From: Jejudonia soesokkakensis
GTDB taxonomy: Bacteria > Bacteroidota > Bacteroidia > Flavobacteriales > Flavobacteriaceae
Reading direction: 5' to 3'
Length of the DNA stretch: 64,000 nucleotides
NCBI RefSeq assembly: GCF_042664795.1
Contig: NZ_JBHTBN010000002.1
Span: 186,001-250,000 of the forward strand
The position numbers and the translations under genes are program-made. Numbering within the stretch: the first letter of the stretch is position 1; every line of letters starts with the position of its first letter. Under the pieces are notes generated by a model, which saw only the letters and a program-made list of their open reading frames with translations, was not told the origin of the DNA and ran no database searches. Shown piece after piece: positions 34,807 through 42,478 of the stretch.

Positions 34807-35208
34807 TTATAAAAACTTTTGCTTTAATTCAGGCGTGGGGATCATACAACTTTCTTTCTTACCATACCATTTGTAGCGATTTTTGGCTATATAGTCATAC
34901 ACTGCATTTCGAATAAATTTAGGTACAATCATGAATCCGTATAAAATAGGGTAGAAGCCACTCATGTATTTGGCAGCTCTCAAAGCTGCGCTCGATTTGA
35001 CATAGGCTTTCCCGTTGTCTATTAGGATGATAGAATCGGTTTCTTTAGGATCTATATGGTATTTTTGTAATAGCGAGACACCAGGTTCCTCCTGTAATGC
35101 TGCAAATCGAAAAACATCGTTCTTATCACGCTTTATTAAAAAGGTAACAGAGGTATTGCAGAGATTGCAAACCCCATCAAAGAGCACTATTTTGTGATTT
35201 TTTTCCAT
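34807..35208 (-). CDS. Thiol-disulfide oxidoreductase DCC family protein (DUF393)
   Basis: A 133-residue protein starting with VLFDGVCNLCNTSVTFLIKR, the DUF393 signature with a CxxC pair in a thioredoxin-like context. Conserved FRFAALQEE and SAALRAAKYM follow. The family is predicted to act in thiol-disulfide exchange; no substrate is known. The gene is convergent with the QEGLA gene (adjacent stops, no gap) and 25 bases downstream of mutS2. Confidence 0.87.
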   Translation of the reverse strand: MEKNHKIVLFDGVCNLCNTSVTFLIKRDKNDVFRFAALQEEPGVSLLQKYHIDPKETDSIILIDNGKAYVKSSAALRAAKYMSGFYPILYGFMIVPKFIRNAVYDYIAKNRYKWYGKKESCMIPTPELKQKFL

Positions 35209-35233
35209 TCTTACTGAATATTGCTGCCTAAAC

Positions 35234-37393
35234 TCACACCTTTTCTAACTCAATTAGACTCACATCTGCCGTAAACATACCGTAATTGACTTTTGCTTTT
35301 TGTTTCTCGATGGTATCAATAGTTCCAATAGCTCTACCATCAATCATTCGTACTCTATCACCTACTTTTAATGCTACTTTTGGTTTTGGTGGTGGTACTT
35401 TTTTGGCTTCCGCTTTTTCTTTACGTTTCTTTTTACGAATAACAGCCACTTTCTGTTCTACCTCCTGTTTAACTTCGTGTTTTTTCTTTTTTACTGCTTT
35501 TTTTTCTTTAGGAGCGATCTTTTTTCGTTTGCTGTTTTCGGTCATCACAAGCTTGAAAAGTTCTTCCATGAGTGGCTTTTTCTGCTTGTTGTTAAAGTAT
35601 TTTTCTGAAAGCACATCAAATTTACGACCTAAACTAATCAATTTCTGATTTGCATCATATAATTCCTGATAGCTCTCTAGTTTTTCCTGAACTCTGCTGT
35701 TAATTTCCTCCAATTGCTTGCTTTCTTCTGCTGCTTTTTGTGCCGAAGTTTTCATGCTTTCTGAAGTCTTTCGCAACTTACTTCGCTCTTTCTGAAGATT
35801 CGCAATCGTCTTATCAAACCGAACCTTTCCGCGTTCAATTTTTTTCTTTGATTTGTTGATTAGGCTATAAGGAATCCCATTCTTTTGCGCGACCTCAAAG
35901 GTAAATGAGCTACCGGCTTCCCCTAGCTGTAATTGATACAGTGGTGCCAGATTTCGCGCATCAAACTGCATATTGGCGTTTACAGCATGGGGCAATTCGG
36001 TGGCTAGTAATTTTAGATTGGTATAATGAGTAGTGATGATACCAAAGGCTTCACGTTCATAAAATACTTCGAGAAAGGTTTCAGCTAAGGCACCTCCCAA
36101 TTCAGGATCACTTCCTGTACCAAATTCATCGATCAGGAACAATGTATCACTGTTGCATTTCCGAAGAAATTGATTCATCTTTTTTAGTCGGTAGCTATAC
36201 GTACTTAAATGATTTTCAATCGACTGATTGTCACCTATGTCGGTAAGAATCCGTTCAAAAAAACAAAATTCACTTTGAGGGTCACAAGGTACCAGCAAAC
36301 CACTTTGCAACATAACCTGAAGCAGGCCTACTGTTTTAAGTGTGATACTCTTTCCGCCGGCATTTGGCCCAGAAATTACTATAATTCGTTTTTCTGGTGC
36401 TAATTCTATCGTCTGTGGAAAGGTCTTTTCTTTTCGTTTGTTATTTGCGGCTAGCAAAATAGGGTGATAGGCATCCTTTAAATAGGTGCGCTTCTCTTTT
36501 GCAAGTAATGGTAAAATTCCGTTAATGCTTAAAGCATATTTGGCCTTTGCATATAAGGTATCAATCTTGATTAAATATTTTTGAAATCCTTTTAAAATTG
36601 ATTGATAAGGTCTGATGTATTCGGTTAGAGCTTTGAGAATTCTTTTAATCTCTTCGCGTTCTTCGTGAATAAGGTTGCTTAATTCGTTAGCAAATTCAAG
36701 GGTTTCCTGTGGTTCCATATAGACGATGCTTCCCGTCTTACTACTTCCTAAAACAGTACCATTGATTTTCTTTCGATACATGGATTTAACAGCAAGTACA
36801 CGTCGATTATCGACAACGGTCTCCCGTATATCATCAAGATAGTCAGCTTGAGAATACCTGCTTAATGCTTTGCTGAAAGAGGAATTGATTTGTGACTTTA
36901 CGCTAACCAATCTTCTTCGTATGGCTGAAAGCTCCGAAGATGCATCATCTCTTACCTCTCCATATTTGTCGAGTACTTTCTGAATTTCTTCAGCAATCAA
37001 TGCAGTGAATTGAACTTTTTCTGAAAATGAATTGAGTTCAATGTAAAACTCCTCAAATTTTTTAAAGAAACTTCGTAGATTTCGAGTGGTTTCAGAAATG
37101 CTTAAGATTCGTCTAAAGCCTGAAACTTCGAGGGTACTGTTTTCAATCTCCAGTAAATGTAATTCCTTGAAGATAGGTTCAAATCCGTGGTTAGGAATTC
37201 GATTATCACCATTAAGTGATACTTTAAATTCTTTAAGTCGCAATAACTCCTTTTCAACCTTCAATTTTTTTGTATAAGGAACAATCGACAATACATTTTC
37301 CTTACCTGGTTCGGTACTGCAATAGTCTGCCACTTGCTGTAAAACAATGTGAAATTCTAAATCTTCTAAGGTCTTTGAGTGAATCTTTGTCAT
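35234..37393 (-). CDS. MutS2-type ATPase lacking the Smr nuclease domain
   Basis: A 719-residue MutS-family protein without mismatch-binding domains. The Walker A is GPNAGGKS at 342-349, Walker B LFLIDEFGTGSDP about 415-427, and between them lies the signature region QSIENHLSTYS. A long coiled-coil insert (about 500-600) and a highly basic Lys-rich linker follow. The C-terminus is a KOW-like tail (KVGDRVRMIDGRAIGTID) that ends at 719. Bacillus MutS2 continues into an Smr domain, which is absent here. MutS2 resolves stalled ribosomes or suppresses recombination; without Smr it cannot cleave RNA or DNA through that domain. Confidence 0.9.
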   Translation of the reverse strand: MTKIHSKTLEDLEFHIVLQQVADYCSTEPGKENVLSIVPYTKKLKVEKELLRLKEFKVSLNGDNRIPNHGFEPIFKELHLLEIENSTLEVSGFRRILSISETTRNLRSFFKKFEEFYIELNSFSEKVQFTALIAEEIQKVLDKYGEVRDDASSELSAIRRRLVSVKSQINSSFSKALSRYSQADYLDDIRETVVDNRRVLAVKSMYRKKINGTVLGSSKTGSIVYMEPQETLEFANELSNLIHEEREEIKRILKALTEYIRPYQSILKGFQKYLIKIDTLYAKAKYALSINGILPLLAKEKRTYLKDAYHPILLAANNKRKEKTFPQTIELAPEKRIIVISGPNAGGKSITLKTVGLLQVMLQSGLLVPCDPQSEFCFFERILTDIGDNQSIENHLSTYSYRLKKMNQFLRKCNSDTLFLIDEFGTGSDPELGGALAETFLEVFYEREAFGIITTHYTNLKLLATELPHAVNANMQFDARNLAPLYQLQLGEAGSSFTFEVAQKNGIPYSLINKSKKKIERGKVRFDKTIANLQKERSKLRKTSESMKTSAQKAAEESKQLEEINSRVQEKLESYQELYDANQKLISLGRKFDVLSEKYFNNKQKKPLMEELFKLVMTENSKRKKIAPKEKKAVKKKKHEVKQEVEQKVAVIRKKKRKEKAEAKKVPPPKPKVALKVGDRVRMIDGRAIGTIDTIEKQKAKVNYGMFTADVSLIELEKV

Positions 37394-37445
37394 TATAAAT
37401 TCTTGTCGGAACAGGAATTGTTATTTTTATACAAAAATACGAATT

Positions 37446-38111
37446 ATGGATGTAAAAATTGAAGCAAGTTGGAAGGATGAATTGCAATCTGAATTTCATA
37501 AAGAGTACTTTACAAATCTCATTCAATTTGTAAAGAATGAATATATTTCACACAGATGCTACCCTCCTGGAAGCGAGATCTTTTCGGCTTTTGACCATAC
37601 GCCATTTGATAAAGTAAAAGTCGTATTATTAGGACAGGATCCGTATCACGGGCCAGGTCAAGCCAACGGATTGTGTTTTTCGGTAAAAGATGGTGTACCG
37701 TTTCCTCCTTCGCTTCAGAATATTTTTAGAGAAATTGAATCTGATATTAATCGGGATATCCCGAAGAGCGGAAATCTCGATCGCTGGGCAGCACAGGGCG
37801 TTTTATTACTTAATGCTACACTTACGGTAAGAGCGCATCAAGCTGGAAGTCATCAAAGAAAAGGATGGGAGCAATTTACAGATGCTGTAATTTCAAAGCT
37901 TTCCGAAAAGAGAGCAGGAATAGTTTTTTTACTATGGGGCGGTTATGCGAAAAAAAAAGGAGCCAAAATAGATACATCAAAGCACCATGTGCTTGAAAGT
38001 GGACATCCTTCTCCGTTAAGTGCCAATAGAGGGTATTGGTTTAATAATAAACATTTTAGTAAAACAAATGAACTGCTTACAGCAATGGGAAAAGCACCGA
38101 TTGATTGGTAG
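37446..38111 (+). CDS. ung: Uracil-DNA glycosylase
   Basis: A 221-residue family 1 UDG that removes uracil from DNA. The water-activating motif GQDPYHG is at 63-69 (Asp65) and the Leu-intercalation motif HPSPLSANRG starts at His187; NGLCFSV lines the uracil pocket. Length and motifs are canonical. It is divergent from mutS2 with a 52-base gap and is followed by a terminator hairpin. Confidence 0.97.
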   Translation: MDVKIEASWKDELQSEFHKEYFTNLIQFVKNEYISHRCYPPGSEIFSAFDHTPFDKVKVVLLGQDPYHGPGQANGLCFSVKDGVPFPPSLQNIFREIESDINRDIPKSGNLDRWAAQGVLLLNATLTVRAHQAGSHQRKGWEQFTDAVISKLSEKRAGIVFLLWGGYAKKKGAKIDTSKHHVLESGHPSPLSANRGYWFNNKHFSKTNELLTAMGKAPIDW

Positions 38112-38158
38112 CTAAATATTAGAAATAAAAAAAGGCAATTTGCCTATGATATTTATAG

Positions 38159-38181
38159 AACCATTTATAAATGGTTTTTTT
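38159..38181 (+). terminator. Rho-independent terminator after ung
   Basis: Stem AACCATT / AATGGTT with a TATA loop and a run of seven T. A smaller AGGCA-TGCCT stem lies just upstream. Confidence 0.8.
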
Positions 38182-38208
38182 GATCCTACTGAGGATAGTT
38201 ATATTAAA

Positions 38209-38343
38209 CTATTCGTCTTCAGGTAATTCAGTATCGGCATCGTTACAACTAAACTGTAGAATTAGAAAGTTAGTAACCAGTAAGCCTCCTAAAATGAATA
38301 AAAATGTGATCATAATCTTACTTTTTACAGTAGTAAGATGCAT
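38209..38343 (-). CDS. Small single-pass membrane protein, 44 aa
   Basis: An ATG at 38343 and a TAG at 38209 frame a 44-residue peptide. It has a basic N-terminus (MHLTTVKSK), a hydrophobic helix (IMITFLFILGGLLVTNFLILQF) of membrane-spanning length, then a short acidic tail, SCNDADTELPEDE. This positive-inside, helix, acidic-tail pattern is typical of real membrane microproteins. It fills the otherwise empty stretch between ung and the substrate-binding-like gene. I do not recognise the family. Confidence 0.5.
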   Translation of the reverse strand: MHLTTVKSKIMITFLFILGGLLVTNFLILQFSCNDADTELPEDE

Positions 38344-38414
38344 GGATTAGGAGAGGGTTGCGTAAAGTCGCTATAAAATTGTTACATTTTTTATACCCTT
38401 GGAAATTAACTTTA

Positions 38415-39266
38415 CTATTTCCAGATAATATCCTGTGAATCAACCTTTTTTTCAATCAAATCTAATTGTACTAACTTTTCTTGGATATAGTCAACCTGTT
38501 TTTCTGTTAGATTTTTCTGACTCCACTCGGTTAATGACAACCATTGCTGTACATCTTCTAGTTCTAATTGGTATCGATTGGCAATCATTTTATCAATCAT
38601 TGGAATGTTCTTAAAATCAATGGTGGTATTGTTGATAATACGTAATATAGTCTTAATACTTTCTGGATCTTTTTCTAATATCTCATTTCGTACCGCAATG
38701 ACAAAGCAAGGCCAAGGAGTAGGGCATTCGTCTATGAGACGAAAGGTACCATTGTCTACATGGGGCTTGGTCATAAATTTTTCCCACATAAAGTAATCTC
38801 CGTTTCCTTCAGGTAAATTTTCTAGGGCTCCTTGTAAATTTTTTATAACCGTAAAATCAAGGTCTTTATCGGTATCCCAGCCTTGATTTTCAGCATTGAC
38901 ATACGCCATTAAGTGAGATCCAGAACCAAACCTGCTAATTGCAGCCTGGGTTCCTTTAAGATCGTCTAATGTTGTATACGATGAATTCTCGGCAACATGA
39001 ATTCCCCAAATTAAAGGGGTATTTACAAATACCTGTACAATCTTGCAGGGATTTCCATTGACAATATCACGAATGATCCCTTCGGTTAAGATAACAGCCA
39101 TGTCAATTTCACCCTCCCGCAACGCTTTACACATTTGTCCAGTTCCGCCATGATAGTCTGACCAGCGTAGATTAATATCATGCGAATGGTATTCTTTATT
39201 TTTTAGTGTCAAATACCAGGGCAGATTAAAATGCTCTGGAACACCACCTATCTTATACTTTTTCAA
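38415..39266 (-). CDS. Cytosolic periplasmic-binding-fold protein (NMT1/ThiY-like)
   Basis: A 283-residue protein with a type 2 substrate-binding fold: GGVPEHFNLPWYLTLK, YHGGTGQMCKALREGEIDMAV and LKGTQAAISRFGSGSHLMAY. There is no signal peptide or lipobox, so it is a cytoplasmic relative of NMT1/ThiY transporters. It seems close to the Ca3427-like group known from fungi and bacteria, whose ligand is unknown. No ABC permease is near. The ATG overlaps the stop of the membrane protein by four bases. Confidence 0.75.
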   Translation of the reverse strand: MKKYKIGGVPEHFNLPWYLTLKNKEYHSHDINLRWSDYHGGTGQMCKALREGEIDMAVILTEGIIRDIVNGNPCKIVQVFVNTPLIWGIHVAENSSYTTLDDLKGTQAAISRFGSGSHLMAYVNAENQGWDTDKDLDFTVIKNLQGALENLPEGNGDYFMWEKFMTKPHVDNGTFRLIDECPTPWPCFVIAVRNEILEKDPESIKTILRIINNTTIDFKNIPMIDKMIANRYQLELEDVQQWLSLTEWSQKNLTEKQVDYIQEKLVQLDLIEKKVDSQDIIWK

Positions 39267-40114
39267 TCTATGGCTGTTTTAAAACGTTGCTTGATTTTAT
39301 TTTGATATCGTTTCTGAAGTGCTGAATAGCCTAGACTGTCCATAAGATTTTCAGTTACATTCATTGCATTAAGATACAATTTTGTTTTTTCTTTTTCTGA
39401 AGTATAGAACGAAAATTGTACGTCTTCTATAACTTCATTATCCAACGTGAGCTCATCTACTATATAATACCGATACTCATGTTTCTTTTCTGAATATTCT
39501 GCAGCTGAAAAATGATGGAGTTCCTTGATCAAAAGTGAGTCTTTTCTAACCAAAATTGATTCATTCTTTAGCTTTTTAAGTATTATTTGCTCATCTTCTG
39601 AAATTTTTAAACTCGTATTGAAACGCAAATTCCCTGACGATTCAGTAAAATAGTGACTTTTAGGTGGAGAGGTCGCCATAAACACCACAGTTGCGATTAT
39701 TATTAAAGTAAATTGAGGTATTTTTTGAAATATTTCTATAGAAGAATTTTTATTCTTGATCCAATATAACACTATATATGAAAAGGGGAGAACCGCTATT
39801 ACAAACAAATCTGTATAATCGACCACCCTTGTAATGCCTATGGGTGCAAACTGATTGTAAAGATCAATACATCCATCAGAAATTGGGAGTTTCCAGAAAA
39901 CAAAAAACAAGACAGTAAAAAGGATATTTTGTTTTATATACTTCGGAAAGAAATAACTCAGAAAAAACGGCAGAATAAAGACACCAGCAACATCACTAAG
40001 TTTTCCTGTAAACCAGTTTCCGTAGGTTTCTTTTAAAAAATGGTCATTAAAAAATAAAAGCATCAAGCCAATTATAAAGAAATGGTTGAATATGTATTTC
40101 GCTTCAAACTTCAT
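39263..40114 (-). CDS. Hypothetical multi-pass membrane protein
   Basis: A 283-residue protein with about five membrane helices in the first 150 residues (for example IIGLMLLFFNDHF and ATVVFMATSP). A C-terminal soluble domain of about 130 residues, rich in Glu and Lys, follows. The conserved-looking motif WFTGKLSDVAGVF follows the first helix. I do not recognise a family. It is translationally coupled at both ends: ATGA overlaps with the nucleoside phosphorylase upstream and the binding-fold protein downstream. Confidence 0.7.
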   Translation of the reverse strand: MKFEAKYIFNHFFIIGLMLLFFNDHFLKETYGNWFTGKLSDVAGVFILPFFLSYFFPKYIKQNILFTVLFFVFWKLPISDGCIDLYNQFAPIGITRVVDYTDLFVIAVLPFSYIVLYWIKNKNSSIEIFQKIPQFTLIIIATVVFMATSPPKSHYFTESSGNLRFNTSLKISEDEQIILKKLKNESILVRKDSLLIKELHHFSAAEYSEKKHEYRYYIVDELTLDNEVIEDVQFSFYTSEKEKTKLYLNAMNVTENLMDSLGYSALQKRYQNKIKQRFKTAID

Positions 40115-40992
40115 TTTTTAACCAACGTATCAAGAGTTTTAAGTATTAGTTTATTTACAATCGCTCTAGGATTTTTACTAAATGTACCATTGGCTCTGTT
40201 AGCTAGGATAGCATTTAATGAAATGGCTCTGTGACCTAATAAGGCTGCCATGCCATAAATTCCTGAAGTTTCCATCTCAAGATTCGTTATTTTAACTCCT
40301 TTATATTCAAAATTTTCTAGTTTGGCATTAAGATTGGCATCTTCCGTTTTAAGTCGTAATACGCGCCCCTGCGGTCCATAAAAACCAACATTAGTAGCGG
40401 TTGTGCCTTTACTAAAACCTTCAGTTGAAAAAGTTTGGATCAAATTAGCATCTCCTGAAACAACATAGGGTTTAGATTTGTTAGAGTTCCAATTTGTGTG
40501 TTTTACAAGTGCTTCTGAAAATTGATTGTCAAGGAAGTCTGTGTTTCCGTAGAAATGTAGCAAATTATCAAAACCTATTGCGCTTTCAGAAATAAGAAAA
40601 CTATCTACTGGAATATTATGTTGTATGGATCCAGAAGTACCTATTCGAACGAATGAAAGTTGTGTATGTTTTTCTTTAATGATCCTTTTCTCAAAATCAA
40701 TATTCACTAAGGCATCCAATTCGTTAAAAACGATATCGATATTATCGGTTCCAATTCCTGTGGAAATTACGGTAAGACGCTTTCCTTTATAAGTGCCTGT
40801 ATGGGTTTTAAATTCTCGTTTATGAATAGCTACTTCAATAGAGTCAAAATGTTGTGATACATCAACTACACGATCTGGATCTCCTACAGTAATGATCGTT
40901 GTAGCAATATCCTCTGGCTTTAAATTGAGATGATAAATACTACCGTCTTCGTTCAAAATAAGTTCGCTAGATGCGAGGGATTGATTTTTCAA
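40111..40992 (-). CDS. Nucleoside phosphorylase (uridine phosphorylase-like)
   Basis: A 293-residue PNP/UDP-family protein: TVGDPDRVVDVSQHF with the phosphate-contacting Gly-Asp-Pro-x-Arg, STGIGTDNIDIVFNEL, RIGTSGSIQ, and the nucleoside-binding LEMETSGIYGMAALLGHRA. It phosphorolyses pyrimidine or related nucleosides. It comes after the SUI1-like gene (42-base gap) and overlaps the next gene by four bases. The exact nucleoside is not determined. Confidence 0.87.
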   Translation of the reverse strand: MKNQSLASSELILNEDGSIYHLNLKPEDIATTIITVGDPDRVVDVSQHFDSIEVAIHKREFKTHTGTYKGKRLTVISTGIGTDNIDIVFNELDALVNIDFEKRIIKEKHTQLSFVRIGTSGSIQHNIPVDSFLISESAIGFDNLLHFYGNTDFLDNQFSEALVKHTNWNSNKSKPYVVSGDANLIQTFSTEGFSKGTTATNVGFYGPQGRVLRLKTEDANLNAKLENFEYKGVKITNLEMETSGIYGMAALLGHRAISLNAILANRANGTFSKNPRAIVNKLILKTLDTLVKK

Positions 40993-41034
40993 AATGAGTT
41001 GCTGCTTTTGGTTAGTGAATACTGAGAGCTATAG

Positions 41035-41361
41035 TTATCCGCCAACACGCTTGGTTTTAAATCCTTTATCTTGGAGAAATTCCATAATTCTATCACGATA
41101 ATCTCCTTGAATGATGATCTGTTCGTTCTTAAAACTACCGCCAACACCAAGAAGTTGTTTAATTTCTTTTGCTAATTGCTTAAAATCACTATTGGCTCCA
41201 GTATACCCTTCAATTATGGTGATAGGCTTGCCTTTTCGTTTTTCGTATTTACAAATAAGTGGATCGTCCTGTAGCCAGAGGTTTAATTCTTCTGAAACTT
41301 CTTTAGCTTCTGAAGGCTTATGATCTGGAAATAAATTTTGTAACTGGTCCTGTAAATCCAT
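41035..41361 (-). CDS. SUI1/eIF1-like translation factor (YciH family)
   Basis: A 108-residue protein with the C-terminal SUI1 fold: RKGKPITIIEGYTG, KQLAKEIKQLLGVGGSFKN and IIIQGDYRDRIMEFLQDKGF. Bacterial YciH inhibits initiation at non-canonical starts or under stress. It lies 44 bases downstream of the oxygenase gene. Confidence 0.9.
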   Translation of the reverse strand: MDLQDQLQNLFPDHKPSEAKEVSEELNLWLQDDPLICKYEKRKGKPITIIEGYTGANSDFKQLAKEIKQLLGVGGSFKNEQIIIQGDYRDRIMEFLQDKGFKTKRVGG

Positions 41362-41405
41362 ACTATGTCCGCAAAAGTGGCTTAGATTTTAGATAGAATT
41401 CTGAA

Positions 41406-42356
41406 TTATTTTTTAATAAGTCCTATTTCTACCAATCGCTGGTGTAAAAATTCTCCAGCAGTAATATCTTCATAGGCTTTTCCGTGTTCTGGATCAATAC
41501 ATTCTTCTAGGCAGTTCAATTTCATATCACTACGAGGGTGCATAAAGAAGGGTATTGAATACCTTGGTTTTCCCCATTCTTCTTTAGGTGGATTAACCAC
41601 TCGGTGTATGGTTGAACGCAGTTTATTATTGGTATGACGTTCTAACATGTCGCCAACATTGATGACAAGTTCATCGTCATTAGGAATAGCATCAATCCAT
41701 TCACCATCGGTTCTCAACACTTGAAGTCCGCCAGACGATGCTCCCATTAATAGAGTAATAAGATTGATATCTCCATGTGCGCCCGCCCGAACAGCACCTT
41801 TAGGTTCTGTGGTAATTGGAGGGTAGTGGATAGGTCTTAGAATACTATTCCCGTTGGTGGCCCAATGGTCAAAATAATGTTCATCGATACCAATATATAA
41901 TGCTAAAGCTCTAAGTACATAGATACCCGTCTTTTCAAGCATTCGATAGGCTTCCATCCCAGTTTTATTGAAATCGGGAAGTTCATCTACAATCACATTA
42001 TCAGGATATTCGTCAATAAGATTAGCATCTTCAGAAGGTTCCTGACCAAAATGCCAGAATTCTTTTAAGTCACCTTCTTTTTTACCTTTAGCATGCTCTT
42101 TCCCAAATGATACATAGCCTCTTTGCCCACCAAGTCCCGGAATTTCATATCCTTTTTTAGTTTCTTCAGGCAACGCAAAAAATGCTTTAATTTCTTTATA
42201 AAGTTCTTCGACAAGTTCATCACTTAAAAAATGATTTTTAAGAGAAACAAAACCTATTTCTTCGTAGGCTTTTCCTATTTCATTTACGAATTTCTGCTTT
42301 CTGCTAGGATCATCACTTAGAAAATCTGCAAGATCTACACTTGGTATATTGTTCAT
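41406..42356 (-). CDS. Isopenicillin N synthase family 2OG/Fe(II) oxygenase
   Basis: A 316-residue non-heme iron dioxygenase. The iron ligands are His194, Asp196 (AGAHGDINL) and His251 (STIHRVV), and the co-substrate-binding RxS pair is Arg265/Ser267 (PRYSIPFF). The N-terminal DIOX_N region has FVSLKNHFL. It presumably hydroxylates or desaturates a small molecule. It is first in a five-gene minus-strand run, with a TATCTTTG -7 box 21 bases upstream. Confidence 0.92.
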   Translation of the reverse strand: MNNIPSVDLADFLSDDPSRKQKFVNEIGKAYEEIGFVSLKNHFLSDELVEELYKEIKAFFALPEETKKGYEIPGLGGQRGYVSFGKEHAKGKKEGDLKEFWHFGQEPSEDANLIDEYPDNVIVDELPDFNKTGMEAYRMLEKTGIYVLRALALYIGIDEHYFDHWATNGNSILRPIHYPPITTEPKGAVRAGAHGDINLITLLMGASSGGLQVLRTDGEWIDAIPNDDELVINVGDMLERHTNNKLRSTIHRVVNPPKEEWGKPRYSIPFFMHPRSDMKLNCLEECIDPEHGKAYEDITAGEFLHQRLVEIGLIKK

Positions 42357-42376
42357 AATCGTATAAATTAACCATG

Positions 42377-42384
42377 CAAAGATA
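42377..42384 (-). promoter_or_regulatory. -7 box (TATCTTTG, minus strand) for the oxygenase operon
   Basis: Fits TAnnTTTG, 21 bases before the ATG at 42356, in the divergent gap with the E1 gene. Confidence 0.45.
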
Positions 42385-42431
42385 CCAAATAATGCGGTAT
42401 TCAGAAACTGAAAAATTTACAATAAATAACT

Positions 42432-42459
42432 TTGGTACAACCTATTTTTTCTACATTTG
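42432..42459 (+). promoter_or_regulatory. Promoter (TTG-N17-TACATTTG) for the E1 gene
   Basis: TTG at 42432-42434 and TACATTTG at 42452-42459, spaced 17 bases, match both Bacteroidota promoter elements. The leader to the ATG at 42479 would be roughly 13-15 bases. Confidence 0.6.
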
Positions 42460-42478
42460 ATTTCGCAAAACCGAAACC

